From: Methanobacteriota archaeon
GTDB taxonomy: Archaea; Methanobacteriota; Methanobacteria; Methanobacteriales; Methanobacteriaceae
Length of the DNA: 47,890 nucleotides
Reading direction: 5' to 3'
NCBI GenBank assembly: GCA_023440975.1
Contig: JAEZRD010000007.1
Coordinates: 1 to 47,890 of the forward strand
The translations under genes were made by a program, and so were the position numbers. The notes under the pieces are model-generated. The model was not told where the DNA came from, did no database searches, and worked only from the letters and a program-made list of their open reading frames with translations. Positions 24,831-34,136 of the stretch are shown piece by piece; the first letter of the stretch is position 1, and each line of letters starts with the position of its first letter.

Positions 24831-26093
24831 TTATTCAGATAAACTAACTCTTTCAAATTTATTTTCTTCTCCTAAAGATTTTGTAGCATCTACTCCAATT
24901 TTTGTTGTTGTTCCGTCAGGTAATGCAACAGGGTCTAATGATGATCCTCTAGCTTTAGGAATTATTATAATATCATCATCACCTTTGACTCTAGTAGCTA
25001 TAGCATATTCTACATCTTGTGGGTCAAATATATTTATATCTTCATCAACTATAACAACATGTTTCAGTGAGGGATGTGCAGATAATGCAGCCATAATAAC
25101 ATTTTTTGCATCTCCTTGTGTTTGTTTATTTATAGATACTACTGCATGTAACCAACAACATCCACCTTCTGTTAATACAACATTTTTTACAGTAGGAAGC
25201 ATATTTTTAATAGCTTTAAATATTCTAGGTTCCTGTGGAAGTCCTTGAAGTAATTTATGTTCAAAACCAGCTGGTAAAATAGCATGATACATAGGATTTT
25301 CCTTTTTAATATGCATTGTGGATAAATTAATCACAGGTTGGTCACGAATAACATCATAAGTATCTGTTAAATCAACAAAAGGCCCTTCTTTAACTTTTTC
25401 TTTAACTGAAATTTTACCTTCTATTATAATATCGGCATCAGGAACTTTTAAATCAGATTCTTCACATTCTACTAACTCTAACTCACCATTTTTAAAAGCA
25501 TTCGCTACTTCCATTTCATCTTCATCAATAGAAATGCTAGTAGTGGATGCTAATAAAATTGCTGGATCCATTCCAATAGCAATAGCAATTTCTAAATCTT
25601 TTCCTATTTTTTCAGCTTTTTTATAATAAGTAAATAAATTTCTTGGAACTAATCTAATAGCTAATTTTTTATTTCCAATAACTAACATTCTATGTATTGA
25701 TGCATTTTGAACTCCAGTTTCAGGATCTTTAGCAATTACTACACCAGCAGTAATATATGCTCCTCCATCTCTTTTATAATGTGTTAAAATTGGAAGTTTA
25801 CTTAAATCCGCTTTTATAGAAACATATTCATCTAAATTTTTAAAATTACTTACCTTTATTGGATTCTCGGTAGCTTCAATAATTTTTTCAGTAATTTCAT
25901 TAACATCACAATTTATTGAATTAGCTATTTTTTCCCGAGTATTACATATTCCAGAAACTACTGGAATATCATAACCTTTAATATTTGATAATAATACGGT
26001 TTCTTTAGGGTGTTTTCTTAAAATATTTCCTGCTTCATATTTAGCATTAATTTCATCATCAATTTCTATTACTACATCTTTTTCTGATTTCAT
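24831..26093 (-). CDS. UbiD-family decarboxylase, probable anhydromevalonate phosphate decarboxylase
   Basis: 420-aa member of the UbiD (prenylated-FMN) decarboxylase family. Blocks visible are KRDGGAYITAGVVIAKDPET, NASIHRMLVIG, KEGPFVDLTDTYD, HAILPAGFEHKLLQGLPQEP and GGCCWLHAVVSINK. Archaeal UbiD homologues of this length are anhydromevalonate phosphate decarboxylases of the modified mevalonate pathway, giving isopentenyl phosphate for lipid synthesis; that role is inferred by family. I take ATG 26093; a GTG at 26102 is the alternative. It begins 13 bp after the purE stop and shares its transcript. Confidence 0.82.
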   Translation of the reverse strand: MKSEKDVVIEIDDEINAKYEAGNILRKHPKETVLLSNIKGYDIPVVSGICNTREKIANSINCDVNEITEKIIEATENPIKVSNFKNLDEYVSIKADLSKLPILTHYKRDGGAYITAGVVIAKDPETGVQNASIHRMLVIGNKKLAIRLVPRNLFTYYKKAEKIGKDLEIAIAIGMDPAILLASTTSISIDEDEMEVANAFKNGELELVECEESDLKVPDADIIIEGKISVKEKVKEGPFVDLTDTYDVIRDQPVINLSTMHIKKENPMYHAILPAGFEHKLLQGLPQEPRIFKAIKNMLPTVKNVVLTEGGCCWLHAVVSINKQTQGDAKNVIMAALSAHPSLKHVVIVDEDINIFDPQDVEYAIATRVKGDDDIIIIPKARGSSLDPVALPDGTTTKIGVDATKSLGEENKFERVSLSE

Positions 26094-26106
26094 ATAAACC
26101 ACAATT

Positions 26107-27117
26107 TTATAACTCTGCTGTTTTATATTTTATCCATTTTAAATTATCTTCAATTTTATCATTAGTTATTCCTAAAATTTCGCCTGCTAAAATTGCAGCA
26201 TTACGACCATTATCACTACCAACAGTACCAACAGGAACTCCAGGAGGCATTTGAATCATTGTTAATAAAGAATCATTAATATCTCTTTTATTTGAACAAG
26301 GAACACCAATAACAGGTTTTTCACTTAAAGCCACAATTGACCCAGTAACTAATGCAGATAACCCACTTACAGCAATAAATAACTTAACATCTTCCATTGT
26401 TTTCATATATTCTTCGAATCTATTAGCATATCTAATTGGAGATATAATAGCTAAATCATAACTAATATTCATTCTATCTAATACACTTGTAACCTTTTTA
26501 GCAATATCAAGATCACTATAACTTCCAGCAATTATTGAAACAAGCGGTGCATTCTCTACTTTTTCAACTTCAATTCCTTTTTTTTCACCTTTATCCTCAG
26601 ATAAAAAGTCTTTATTAATATAATCTCCATTAAGTTTAGATAAAACTTCTTCTTCACCATTTTTAACTTTATTTTGATAATCTACTCTTAGTTCAGATAT
26701 ATTTTTCTTAATTTCATTATCATAAGTTGCAATAATTTGTCCAGCAAGAATGGCTCCATTATCTCCTCTATCTACACCAACAGTAGCTACTGGTGCTGGA
26801 AAAGGCATTTGACTGCATGCATACAATGCATCTAAACCACCTAGTTTAGCATCTACAGGTACACCTATAACAGGTCGATAAGTATATGCTGCAATAGCTC
26901 CAGGTAAATGAGCTGCTAATCCAGCAATTCCTATAAATACTTCAACACCTTCTTCAGTTGCATCTAATACTAATTCTTTAACCTTATCATGTGTTCTATG
27001 GGCTGATGCTACCCTTAAACTATAAGTGATTTTTAATTTTTCTAAAACTTTAATGCTTTTTTCAGCAATTTTAATATCTGATGCACTACCGAGAATAATC
27101 ATTACTTTTGGAGTCAT
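26107..27117 (-). CDS. purE: Double-domain PurE (AIR carboxylase/mutase)
   Basis: 336 aa with two PurE domains in tandem. Domain 1 (about 1-160) has the full signature: GSASD (10-14), SAHRTHD (38-44), GIAGLAAHLPGAIAAYTYRP and the C-terminal GDNGAILAGQI. Domain 2 (about 190-336) begins GSYSD but has SPIRYAN where the SAHR catalytic motif should be, although SGLSALVTGSIVALSEKP and GRNAAILAGEI are kept. So only domain 1 looks catalytically complete. Family role: interconversion of N5-CAIR and CAIR, or direct carboxylation of AIR, in purine synthesis. AGGTGA precedes the ATG. Confidence 0.92.
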   Translation of the reverse strand: MTPKVMIILGSASDIKIAEKSIKVLEKLKITYSLRVASAHRTHDKVKELVLDATEEGVEVFIGIAGLAAHLPGAIAAYTYRPVIGVPVDAKLGGLDALYACSQMPFPAPVATVGVDRGDNGAILAGQIIATYDNEIKKNISELRVDYQNKVKNGEEEVLSKLNGDYINKDFLSEDKGEKKGIEVEKVENAPLVSIIAGSYSDLDIAKKVTSVLDRMNISYDLAIISPIRYANRFEEYMKTMEDVKLFIAVSGLSALVTGSIVALSEKPVIGVPCSNKRDINDSLLTMIQMPPGVPVGTVGSDNGRNAAILAGEILGITNDKIEDNLKWIKYKTAEL

Positions 27118-27203
27118 TTCTTCACCTTTTTAAATTAATTGAATGTTTATTAAAACTATTATTTATTTATGTTGAATTTTATTTTATTTCCAGTAAAAAG
27201 TAT

Positions 27204-29363
27204 TTAAAGTATCATAGATAATTGAATTCTTTTTCTATCTAAATCTACATCTAATACTCTCACATCTACAATATCTCCAACACTAACAACATCTAATGGA
27301 TGTTTAATAAATTTATTCTCTACTAATTCAGAAATATGAACTAAACCATCTTGATGAACACCAATATCTACAAATGCTCCAAAATCAACAATATTTCTAA
27401 CAGTTCCGTGTAGAATCATTCCTTCTTCAAGATTTTCTAATTCTAAAACATCATCTCTAAGAATTGGTTTAGGCATTTCTTCCCTTGGATCTCTACCCGG
27501 TTTTTTTAACTCTTTAACAATATCTTTCAAGGTTATTTCACCAATATCTAATTGTTCAGATAGAAGTTCAAAGTTAAGATCATCTAAATCCATATTATCC
27601 GAACCAATATCATTTAAAGAATAACCTAAAGATTTTAATAAATTTTTAGTAGCTTTATAAGATTCAGGATGAACAGTTGTATTATCTAAAGGGTTATTGC
27701 TGTTAATTACTTTCATAAAACCAGCACATTGTTCATAAGCTTTAGGCCCAAGCCCAGGAACATTTAAAAGTTCTTTTCTATTTTTAAAAATACCATTTTC
27801 TTCCCTATATTTTACAATATTTTTTGCTACAGAATTACTAATACCTGAAACATGTTTCAACAAAGATACTGAAGCAGTATTTAAATCAACACCTACATTA
27901 TTCACAGATTTATCAACAACATAATCCAACGAGGAATTTAATTTTTTTTGATTCATATCATGTTGATATTGTCCAACACCAATAGATTTAGGATCAATTT
28001 TTACTAATTCGGCTAAAGGGTCCTGTAAACGTCTAGCAATAGATATTGCACTTCTTTCACCAACATCATAATCAGGAAACTCCTCACTAGCTAATTTACT
28101 AGCAGAATAAACAGATGCTCCTGCCTCACTAACAATAACATATTGTAAATTATTATTTAATTCTTTAATAATATTAGTAATAACATGTTCAGATTCTCTA
28201 GAAGCTGTTCCATTACCTAAAGCAATTAAATCAATATTATAATTATTAACTAATTTTTTCACAATATCTTTAGTTTCACTAATCTTATTTTGAGGTTCAG
28301 TTGGAAATACAATATTTGTATCTAAAACTTTACCAGTTTTATCAACAACAGCTAACTTACATCCAGTTCTAAATCCCGGATCCCATCCTAAAACTATTTT
28401 TCCAACAATAGGACTTTGCATTAGCAACTGCTCTAAGTTTTTAGAAAAAACCTTTATAGAACTTTCTTCAGCGCGGTTCATTAATTGGTTACGCAATTCT
28501 CTTTCAATAGCAGAGGCAATTAATCGTTTATATGAATCTAATATACATTCCTCTAAAATTTTTTCAGTATATTGATTATATACTGGTTGAGTAATTTTAT
28601 CACTTTTATTTATTAATACATGTCTCTTTAAATATTCAAAAATATCTTCTTCAGGAGTTTTAACTTTAATTTTTAATATTCCCTCTTTTTCACCACGATT
28701 AATAGCTAAAATTCTATGATTAGCAATTTTATCTAAAGGTTCACTATAATCATAGTACATTTCGTATTCAGATTCTATATCCTTATCTTTTGCATTAATT
28801 TCTAATTTACCATCTTCAAAACTCACTTGACGTATAAGAGATCTATATTTAGCATCGTCAGATATTATTTCAGCAATTATATCTTTGGCTCCATTAACAG
28901 CATCTTCTACAGTTTCAACACCTAATTTGGTTGATAAATAATTTTCAGCTTCTTTTTCAATGGGAATATTAATTTCTTGTTTTAAGATTACATTAGCTAA
29001 AGGTTCAAGCCCCTTTTCTTTTGCCATACTTGCTCGTGTATGTCTTTTTGGTTTATATGGACGATAAATATCATCTAATTCAACTAAAGTTTGAGCTTTA
29101 CTAATTTCTTTAATTAAATCTTCTGTTAATTTACCTTGTTCATCTATACTTCCAATTATTTGTTCTTTTTTAGATTCTAAGTTACGTAAATATTCTAATC
29201 TTTCATTAAAATTTCTAAGTATTTCATCATCTAAAGATCCAGTAACTTCTTTACGATATCTAGCAATGAAAGGAATACTATTTCCTTCATCTATAAGTTT
29301 AATAACAGCATTACTTTGCCAATTTTTAATTTTTAATTCATTTGATAATGTTTCAGCTATCAT
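27204..29363 (-). CDS. tex: Tex-family RNA-binding protein
   Basis: 719-aa Tex protein: N-terminal helical domain (GNSIPFIARYRKEVTGSLDD, about residues 28-47), RNase H-like domain (GWDPGFRTGCKLAVVD, about 322), a double helix-hairpin-helix (NVPGLGPKAYEQCAGF, about 515) and a C-terminal S1 domain (MILHGTVRNIVDFGAFVDIG, about 650-670). Tex is widespread in bacteria and influences transcription and RNA metabolism; it is patchy in archaea, so an old transfer from bacteria is likely. AAAGGAGATA lies eight bases before the ATG. It stands 86 bp from purE on the same strand. Confidence 0.92.
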   Translation of the reverse strand: MIAETLSNELKIKNWQSNAVIKLIDEGNSIPFIARYRKEVTGSLDDEILRNFNERLEYLRNLESKKEQIIGSIDEQGKLTEDLIKEISKAQTLVELDDIYRPYKPKRHTRASMAKEKGLEPLANVILKQEINIPIEKEAENYLSTKLGVETVEDAVNGAKDIIAEIISDDAKYRSLIRQVSFEDGKLEINAKDKDIESEYEMYYDYSEPLDKIANHRILAINRGEKEGILKIKVKTPEEDIFEYLKRHVLINKSDKITQPVYNQYTEKILEECILDSYKRLIASAIERELRNQLMNRAEESSIKVFSKNLEQLLMQSPIVGKIVLGWDPGFRTGCKLAVVDKTGKVLDTNIVFPTEPQNKISETKDIVKKLVNNYNIDLIALGNGTASRESEHVITNIIKELNNNLQYVIVSEAGASVYSASKLASEEFPDYDVGERSAISIARRLQDPLAELVKIDPKSIGVGQYQHDMNQKKLNSSLDYVVDKSVNNVGVDLNTASVSLLKHVSGISNSVAKNIVKYREENGIFKNRKELLNVPGLGPKAYEQCAGFMKVINSNNPLDNTTVHPESYKATKNLLKSLGYSLNDIGSDNMDLDDLNFELLSEQLDIGEITLKDIVKELKKPGRDPREEMPKPILRDDVLELENLEEGMILHGTVRNIVDFGAFVDIGVHQDGLVHISELVENKFIKHPLDVVSVGDIVDVRVLDVDLDRKRIQLSMIL

Positions 29364-29579
29364 ATAATAATTATCTCCTTTAATTAAAAGCAGTAATATT
29401 TTATAAATTTCAATTATAACTAATATTTTTAGTAATATTCTAGATAAAATTAATCAATTAATTTTTAATATTATAAAATAAAGATTTCAATATATAATTA
29501 ATGATTGTTTATATTAAAAACTTATTTGGTTTTTAATAATTAATATTTAAAGAATGTTTTAATAGTATTAGGTTATATT

Positions 29580-32231
29580 ATGAAGTTTAAATTCTCTATT
29601 GTCATGGCAGTATATAATGCAAGTCAATGGATTAATGAAGCTATAGATAGTGTTATTAATCAAACTATAGGTTTTGAGAATATAGAGTTAATTTTAGTTG
29701 ATGATGGGAGTATTGATAGTAGTAAAGAGATTTGTAAACAATATAAAAATGAATATCCTGATAATATTAAATATTATTATAAAAAAAATGGCGGTCAAGC
29801 CTCAGCAAGAAATTTAGGATTAAATTATGTTAATGGAGAATATGTGAATTTTTTAGATTGTGATGATAAATTAGATTTAAATGCTTGTGAAGAAGTAATT
29901 AAATTTTTTAACTCTCATATAAATGAAACAGATATTGTTTCTATTCCCCTAATATTTTTTGAATCTGAAGTAGGAGACCATATTTTAAATTATAAATTTG
30001 AATCTACACGAATAGTAGATTTATTAAAAGAACCAACATTTATTCAACTATCAGCTTCATCCTCTTTTTTTACATACAAATCATTAAATGGATTTCAATT
30101 TGATGAAAATCTCATTACATCAGAAGATGCTTTACTAATTAATCAAATTCTATTAAATAAATGTACATTAGGTGTAATAAGTTCTACACATTATTATTAT
30201 AGGAAAAGAAATGATTTAACTTCTACTACAGATAATTTTAAGAAAAGAAAAGAATATTATAATGATCAAGTTAATTTTTTCCTAAAAAAAATTATTACTT
30301 ACAGTCTTGAAAAATTAGGTTATGTACCGAATTTCATTCAATATTTAGTAATGTATACACTACAATGGATTTTTGAAATACCTCATGTGAAAAATATTTT
30401 ATCTGATGATGAAATAAAAGAATTATATCAAAGTTTAGATGAAATATTACAATATATTGATGATGATGTTATTAATAAACAGAAAAACATTCCTAATGTT
30501 TTGAAAGTTCATATTTTTTCATTGAAATATCATGGTTATAATAGCACAATTGAAAATGGGAAGAATATTCTTAAAGCAGGTGAAAATCCTATAGACATTC
30601 TAGGTGAAAAATCATTTTGGATAGATATTATAGAAATTAAAAATAATGAATTATATATTTCTGGTTATTTGCCCTCATTTTTTGAAAATAACTCTACCAC
30701 AATAAAAGCTATAAGAATAACAGATAATAATAAAAAAGAATTTATTGGAAAAGAAGTATATTATCCTACACGCAACTATTTTTCATTAGATAAACCATAT
30801 GGAGAAAAATTACAAGTAGATTTAAATATCCCAATAATTAATGGAAGAAATAATATAATTTTTAAAGTAGCTTATGATATTGAAATGGATTTACCTATAG
30901 AATTTACTATGAATGCAAGATTATCAAAGATTAGTCAATATTCTAGAACTAGTTATAATGGAAAAATCCATTTAAACCAATATATAACAATTAATATTGG
31001 TAATTCCATAATAATTGAACCATATTCATTTAAAAAATTATTAAATCTTGATTTTTCAACTAATAAAAAAATATTTAAAAGTAAAAAACCTTTTTTTAAA
31101 GAAGCATTAATTTTGAGAATAATTTATTTTATAATGTCAAACTTGTTTAAAACTAAAATTTGGTTGTTTATGGATCGTCAAGAAATAGCCAAAGATAATG
31201 CAGAACACCTTTTTAAATATGCAATTAATCAAAATGATAATATTAAAAAATATTTTATCATAAATAAAGATTCTAATGATTATTATAAAATGAAAAAAAT
31301 TGGTAAGGTTGTTAAATATGGTTCTTTCAAGCATAAATTATTATTTTTATTAGCTGATAAAATTATATCATCACATCCGGATGATGAAATAATAAACCCT
31401 TTTTGGGGGGAAGAAGTTTATTTATTAAATGGTTTAATAAGTGCACAATACATTTTCTTGCAACATGGAATTATAAATGAAAACCTATCATCTTGGCTTA
31501 AAAAATGTGATATGAATTTAACACTATTCCTTTGTTCAGCAAAAGAGGAATATGACTCTATATTTAAATATCCTTATAACTATGATAAAAATGTTGTACA
31601 AATTTTAGGTTTACCTCGTTATGATGCTTTAGAAAATAATCTAAAAAATCAAATACTCATTATGCCTTCTTGGCGTCATAAATTTGTTAACATGACCGAT
31701 TCTGATTTCAAATCAACTGCATATTTTAAAAATTTTAATAAATTAATAAATGATGAGAATTTAATCCAATTTTCTCAAGATAATAATATTTCAATTATAT
31801 TTAAACCTCATCCAAAAACTTCAAAATTTATTCATCTTTTTAAAAGAAATAAACATGTATTAATTGATGATGATTTTTCTATGGATTATACAACTTTATT
31901 TAATGAATCTAAATTACTTATTACAGATAATTCATCCGTGTTTTATGATTTTTCTTATTTAAAAAAGCCTGTTATTTATTTCCAATTTCCAGATGATATT
32001 CCAAAATTTGAGGATAAAAAATCAGAATTTAATTTTGAAAATGAAGGATTTGGTGAAGTAATAACAAATTACAATGATTTAATTAACATAATTAAAGATT
32101 ATATTCAAAATGATTGTATTTTAAAGAGTAAATATGAAGATAGAATAAATAAATTTTATGCTTTTAATGATAAAAATAACTGTAAAAGAGTATATGATTT
32201 TTTAATTAAATTAGATGAAAACATATTTTAG
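29580..32231 (+). CDS. GT2 glycosyltransferase fused to CDP-glycerol glycerophosphotransferase-like domain
   Basis: 883 aa. The N-terminal part (1-220) is a family 2 glycosyltransferase: FSIVMAVYNASQWI, LVDDGSIDSS, GGQASARNLGL and LDCDDKLD. A middle part (about 330-480) of beta-strand character has no clear family. The C-terminal part (about 590-880) resembles TagB/TagF glycerophosphotransferases: FLQHGIINENLSSW (about 626-640), FKPHPKTSKF (about 741-750) and LITDNSSVFYDFSYLKKPV (about 779-797). It would make a polyol-phosphate (teichoic acid-like) surface polymer. Such fusions occur in Gram-positive bacteria and gut methanogens. No membrane segment is obvious. AGGTTA precedes the ATG. Confidence 0.82.
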   Translation: MKFKFSIVMAVYNASQWINEAIDSVINQTIGFENIELILVDDGSIDSSKEICKQYKNEYPDNIKYYYKKNGGQASARNLGLNYVNGEYVNFLDCDDKLDLNACEEVIKFFNSHINETDIVSIPLIFFESEVGDHILNYKFESTRIVDLLKEPTFIQLSASSSFFTYKSLNGFQFDENLITSEDALLINQILLNKCTLGVISSTHYYYRKRNDLTSTTDNFKKRKEYYNDQVNFFLKKIITYSLEKLGYVPNFIQYLVMYTLQWIFEIPHVKNILSDDEIKELYQSLDEILQYIDDDVINKQKNIPNVLKVHIFSLKYHGYNSTIENGKNILKAGENPIDILGEKSFWIDIIEIKNNELYISGYLPSFFENNSTTIKAIRITDNNKKEFIGKEVYYPTRNYFSLDKPYGEKLQVDLNIPIINGRNNIIFKVAYDIEMDLPIEFTMNARLSKISQYSRTSYNGKIHLNQYITINIGNSIIIEPYSFKKLLNLDFSTNKKIFKSKKPFFKEALILRIIYFIMSNLFKTKIWLFMDRQEIAKDNAEHLFKYAINQNDNIKKYFIINKDSNDYYKMKKIGKVVKYGSFKHKLLFLLADKIISSHPDDEIINPFWGEEVYLLNGLISAQYIFLQHGIINENLSSWLKKCDMNLTLFLCSAKEEYDSIFKYPYNYDKNVVQILGLPRYDALENNLKNQILIMPSWRHKFVNMTDSDFKSTAYFKNFNKLINDENLIQFSQDNNISIIFKPHPKTSKFIHLFKRNKHVLIDDDFSMDYTTLFNESKLLITDNSSVFYDFSYLKKPVIYFQFPDDIPKFEDKKSEFNFENEGFGEVITNYNDLINIIKDYIQNDCILKSKYEDRINKFYAFNDKNNCKRVYDFLIKLDENIF

Positions 32232-32343
32232 AAATATTTATTTTAATGTTTTAAAATCATGGTAAACTTTTTAAATTTATAAGATAAATATTAATTATAA
32301 ATTTAAATAGAATAATTTAATTATAAGAAGAGGTGAGAAAAGT

Positions 32344-34062
32344 ATGTCTTGGTTTTTAGTTTTAATTGTTTTTTTATTAGCATCAATTAAAACAACAAAT
32401 AATAAAAAACATTCTGTTTCTGTAGTCATCCCAGCTTATAATGAAGAAAAAACTGTTGCTGAAAATGTCAGGATAATTAAAAAAGTTGATTATATCGATG
32501 AAGTATTAGTCGTAAATGATGGATCAACAGATAACACAGCACAAGAAGCATTATCAGCAGGTGCAAAAGTATTAAATCATAAAACAAATTTAGGTAAGGG
32601 TGCTGCAATAAAAACAGGTTTTAAAAATTCAAAATCTGATATTGTTGCATTTATTGATGCAGACATTTCTAATCTCACTCCAAAAAAAGTAGATAATATA
32701 ATTAAACCTATATTAGAAGGAAAAACTGATATTACTAAAACTAAATTTGCAAGAGAAAGTGGAAGAGTAACAGAACTTACAGCTAAACCATTGTTAAAAT
32801 TTTTTTTCCCAGAAGTTGTATTTGAACAACCATTAAGTGGACAATTTGCTGGAAAAAGAACAGCATTAAATAAAATAAAATTTGAAAAGGATTATGGTGT
32901 AGATGTAGGTATAGTTTTAGATGCGGATGTACATGGAATTCAAATCCAAGAGGTAGATATTGGAGATATAGAACATGACATGTCCCCACTATCTGACTTA
33001 AATAGAATGGCAAATGAAGTAGTAAGAACAATTATTAATCGAGCGGTTGAATATGGCCGAGTAACAATGATGGATACACTTGGAAGTTATATAAGAATGG
33101 CTATTATGGGTCTTTCTCTTATAATATTGGGAATATTTACAATATTCTTTGTACAACCAGTACCTCTTCAATTAGGTATAATAATTTCCATAATTGGTGC
33201 CATTTTCACTATTTATTATGTAGTTAAAATTGTATCTAAATCTATAAACATTCTTAAAAAAGGTTCTAGGGGATCATTATTAAAATCTTTTCTTAAAATG
33301 CATTTTCCATTTTTAATTTGTGGAATTATATTGGTTTTAATGCTTACAACCTTTTTAGGAGCAGCAACAATTAATGATGGAGTCATTTCAATAGAACCAA
33401 CTTCAAGAAATCTTATAATTTTTTCACATTCTGACAATCAAACTATTTCAGTTAGAGGACCTTATTTTATAGATAGTGCAATTGAAAATGAAACTGATAT
33501 TTTAAGGATTCCATCTGATGCATTAGCTACAATGCAAATAGACGTAGGGGATACAATTCAAATAAATCATAAATATTATTCAATAAATGCTACCAGGGAG
33601 GGAGAAGATAATACATTAAGAATGCCATCTGATGCTCGAAAATCTCTTGAAGCTAATTCTGGAGATGTTATTTCAAATAGTAGGTTATTTAATCTATTTG
33701 ATTCTTCAACAGTTACACATAAAATTAATTCTTCTAATTTAACAAATAATACAACTTTAGAAGATAATTTTAACATTTATTCACATCAATCTCCTCAAAC
33801 TAATGTTAATATTTCATTAAATGGAAAGCATATTAAAACAATATCTGGGTCTTTTAAGAATGATTCTCAATATACAGTATCTTTTGATGGAAAGGTTATA
33901 GGTAGTTTTAATGGTGAAAATGTTAAACAAAATAAAACTTTAGATTTTTACAGTGGTAATAATATTATAGAAATTAATTTTACCAATCCAGATAAAGATC
34001 TTTCATGTTATCAATTTTTATCATCTAATGAAGATTCATTCCTGAAATTTTATTCAGTATAA
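32344..34062 (+). CDS. GpgS-like glycosyltransferase with membrane segments and an outside C-terminal domain
   Basis: 572 aa. A short hydrophobic N-terminus (2-15) is followed by a glycosyltransferase domain (24-240) with VVIPAYNEEKT, VVNDGSTDNT, IDADIS (104-109), PLSGQFAGKRTALNKI and DYGVDVGIVLD. These last blocks recall glucosyl-3-phosphoglycerate synthases (GT81). Three more membrane segments lie at about 251-270, 276-297 and 321-343, with a basic loop between the last two, which places the C-terminal 230 residues outside. That domain carries about ten N-glycosylation sequons and two short repeats, LRIPSDALATMQIDVGDTI (387-405) and LRMPSDARKSLEANSGDVI (425-443). Strong GAGGTGA site. Substrate unknown. 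Confidence 0.75.
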   Translation: MSWFLVLIVFLLASIKTTNNKKHSVSVVIPAYNEEKTVAENVRIIKKVDYIDEVLVVNDGSTDNTAQEALSAGAKVLNHKTNLGKGAAIKTGFKNSKSDIVAFIDADISNLTPKKVDNIIKPILEGKTDITKTKFARESGRVTELTAKPLLKFFFPEVVFEQPLSGQFAGKRTALNKIKFEKDYGVDVGIVLDADVHGIQIQEVDIGDIEHDMSPLSDLNRMANEVVRTIINRAVEYGRVTMMDTLGSYIRMAIMGLSLIILGIFTIFFVQPVPLQLGIIISIIGAIFTIYYVVKIVSKSINILKKGSRGSLLKSFLKMHFPFLICGIILVLMLTTFLGAATINDGVISIEPTSRNLIIFSHSDNQTISVRGPYFIDSAIENETDILRIPSDALATMQIDVGDTIQINHKYYSINATREGEDNTLRMPSDARKSLEANSGDVISNSRLFNLFDSSTVTHKINSSNLTNNTTLEDNFNIYSHQSPQTNVNISLNGKHIKTISGSFKNDSQYTVSFDGKVIGSFNGENVKQNKTLDFYSGNNIIEINFTNPDKDLSCYQFLSSNEDSFLKFYSV

Positions 34063-34076
34063 AAAATAGTATTATT

Positions 34077-34113
34077 ATCCACTATAATTAATATTTAATA
34101 ATTAATAGTGGAT
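34077..34113. terminator. Hairpin between convergent genes
   Basis: ATCCACTAT (34077-34085) pairs exactly with ATAGTGGAT (34105-34113). On the + strand a run of eight or more T follows from about 34123. It lies between the GpgS-like gene and the oppositely oriented marker-11 gene, so it could terminate one or both. Confidence 0.5.
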
Positions 34114-34136
34114 TTAATCAAAATTTTTTTTAAAAA

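Noticed and set aside
32783..33031. 82-codon - strand frame rich in His and Leu
   Set aside because: Antisense shadow of the GpgS-like glycosyltransferase; no ribosome binding site.
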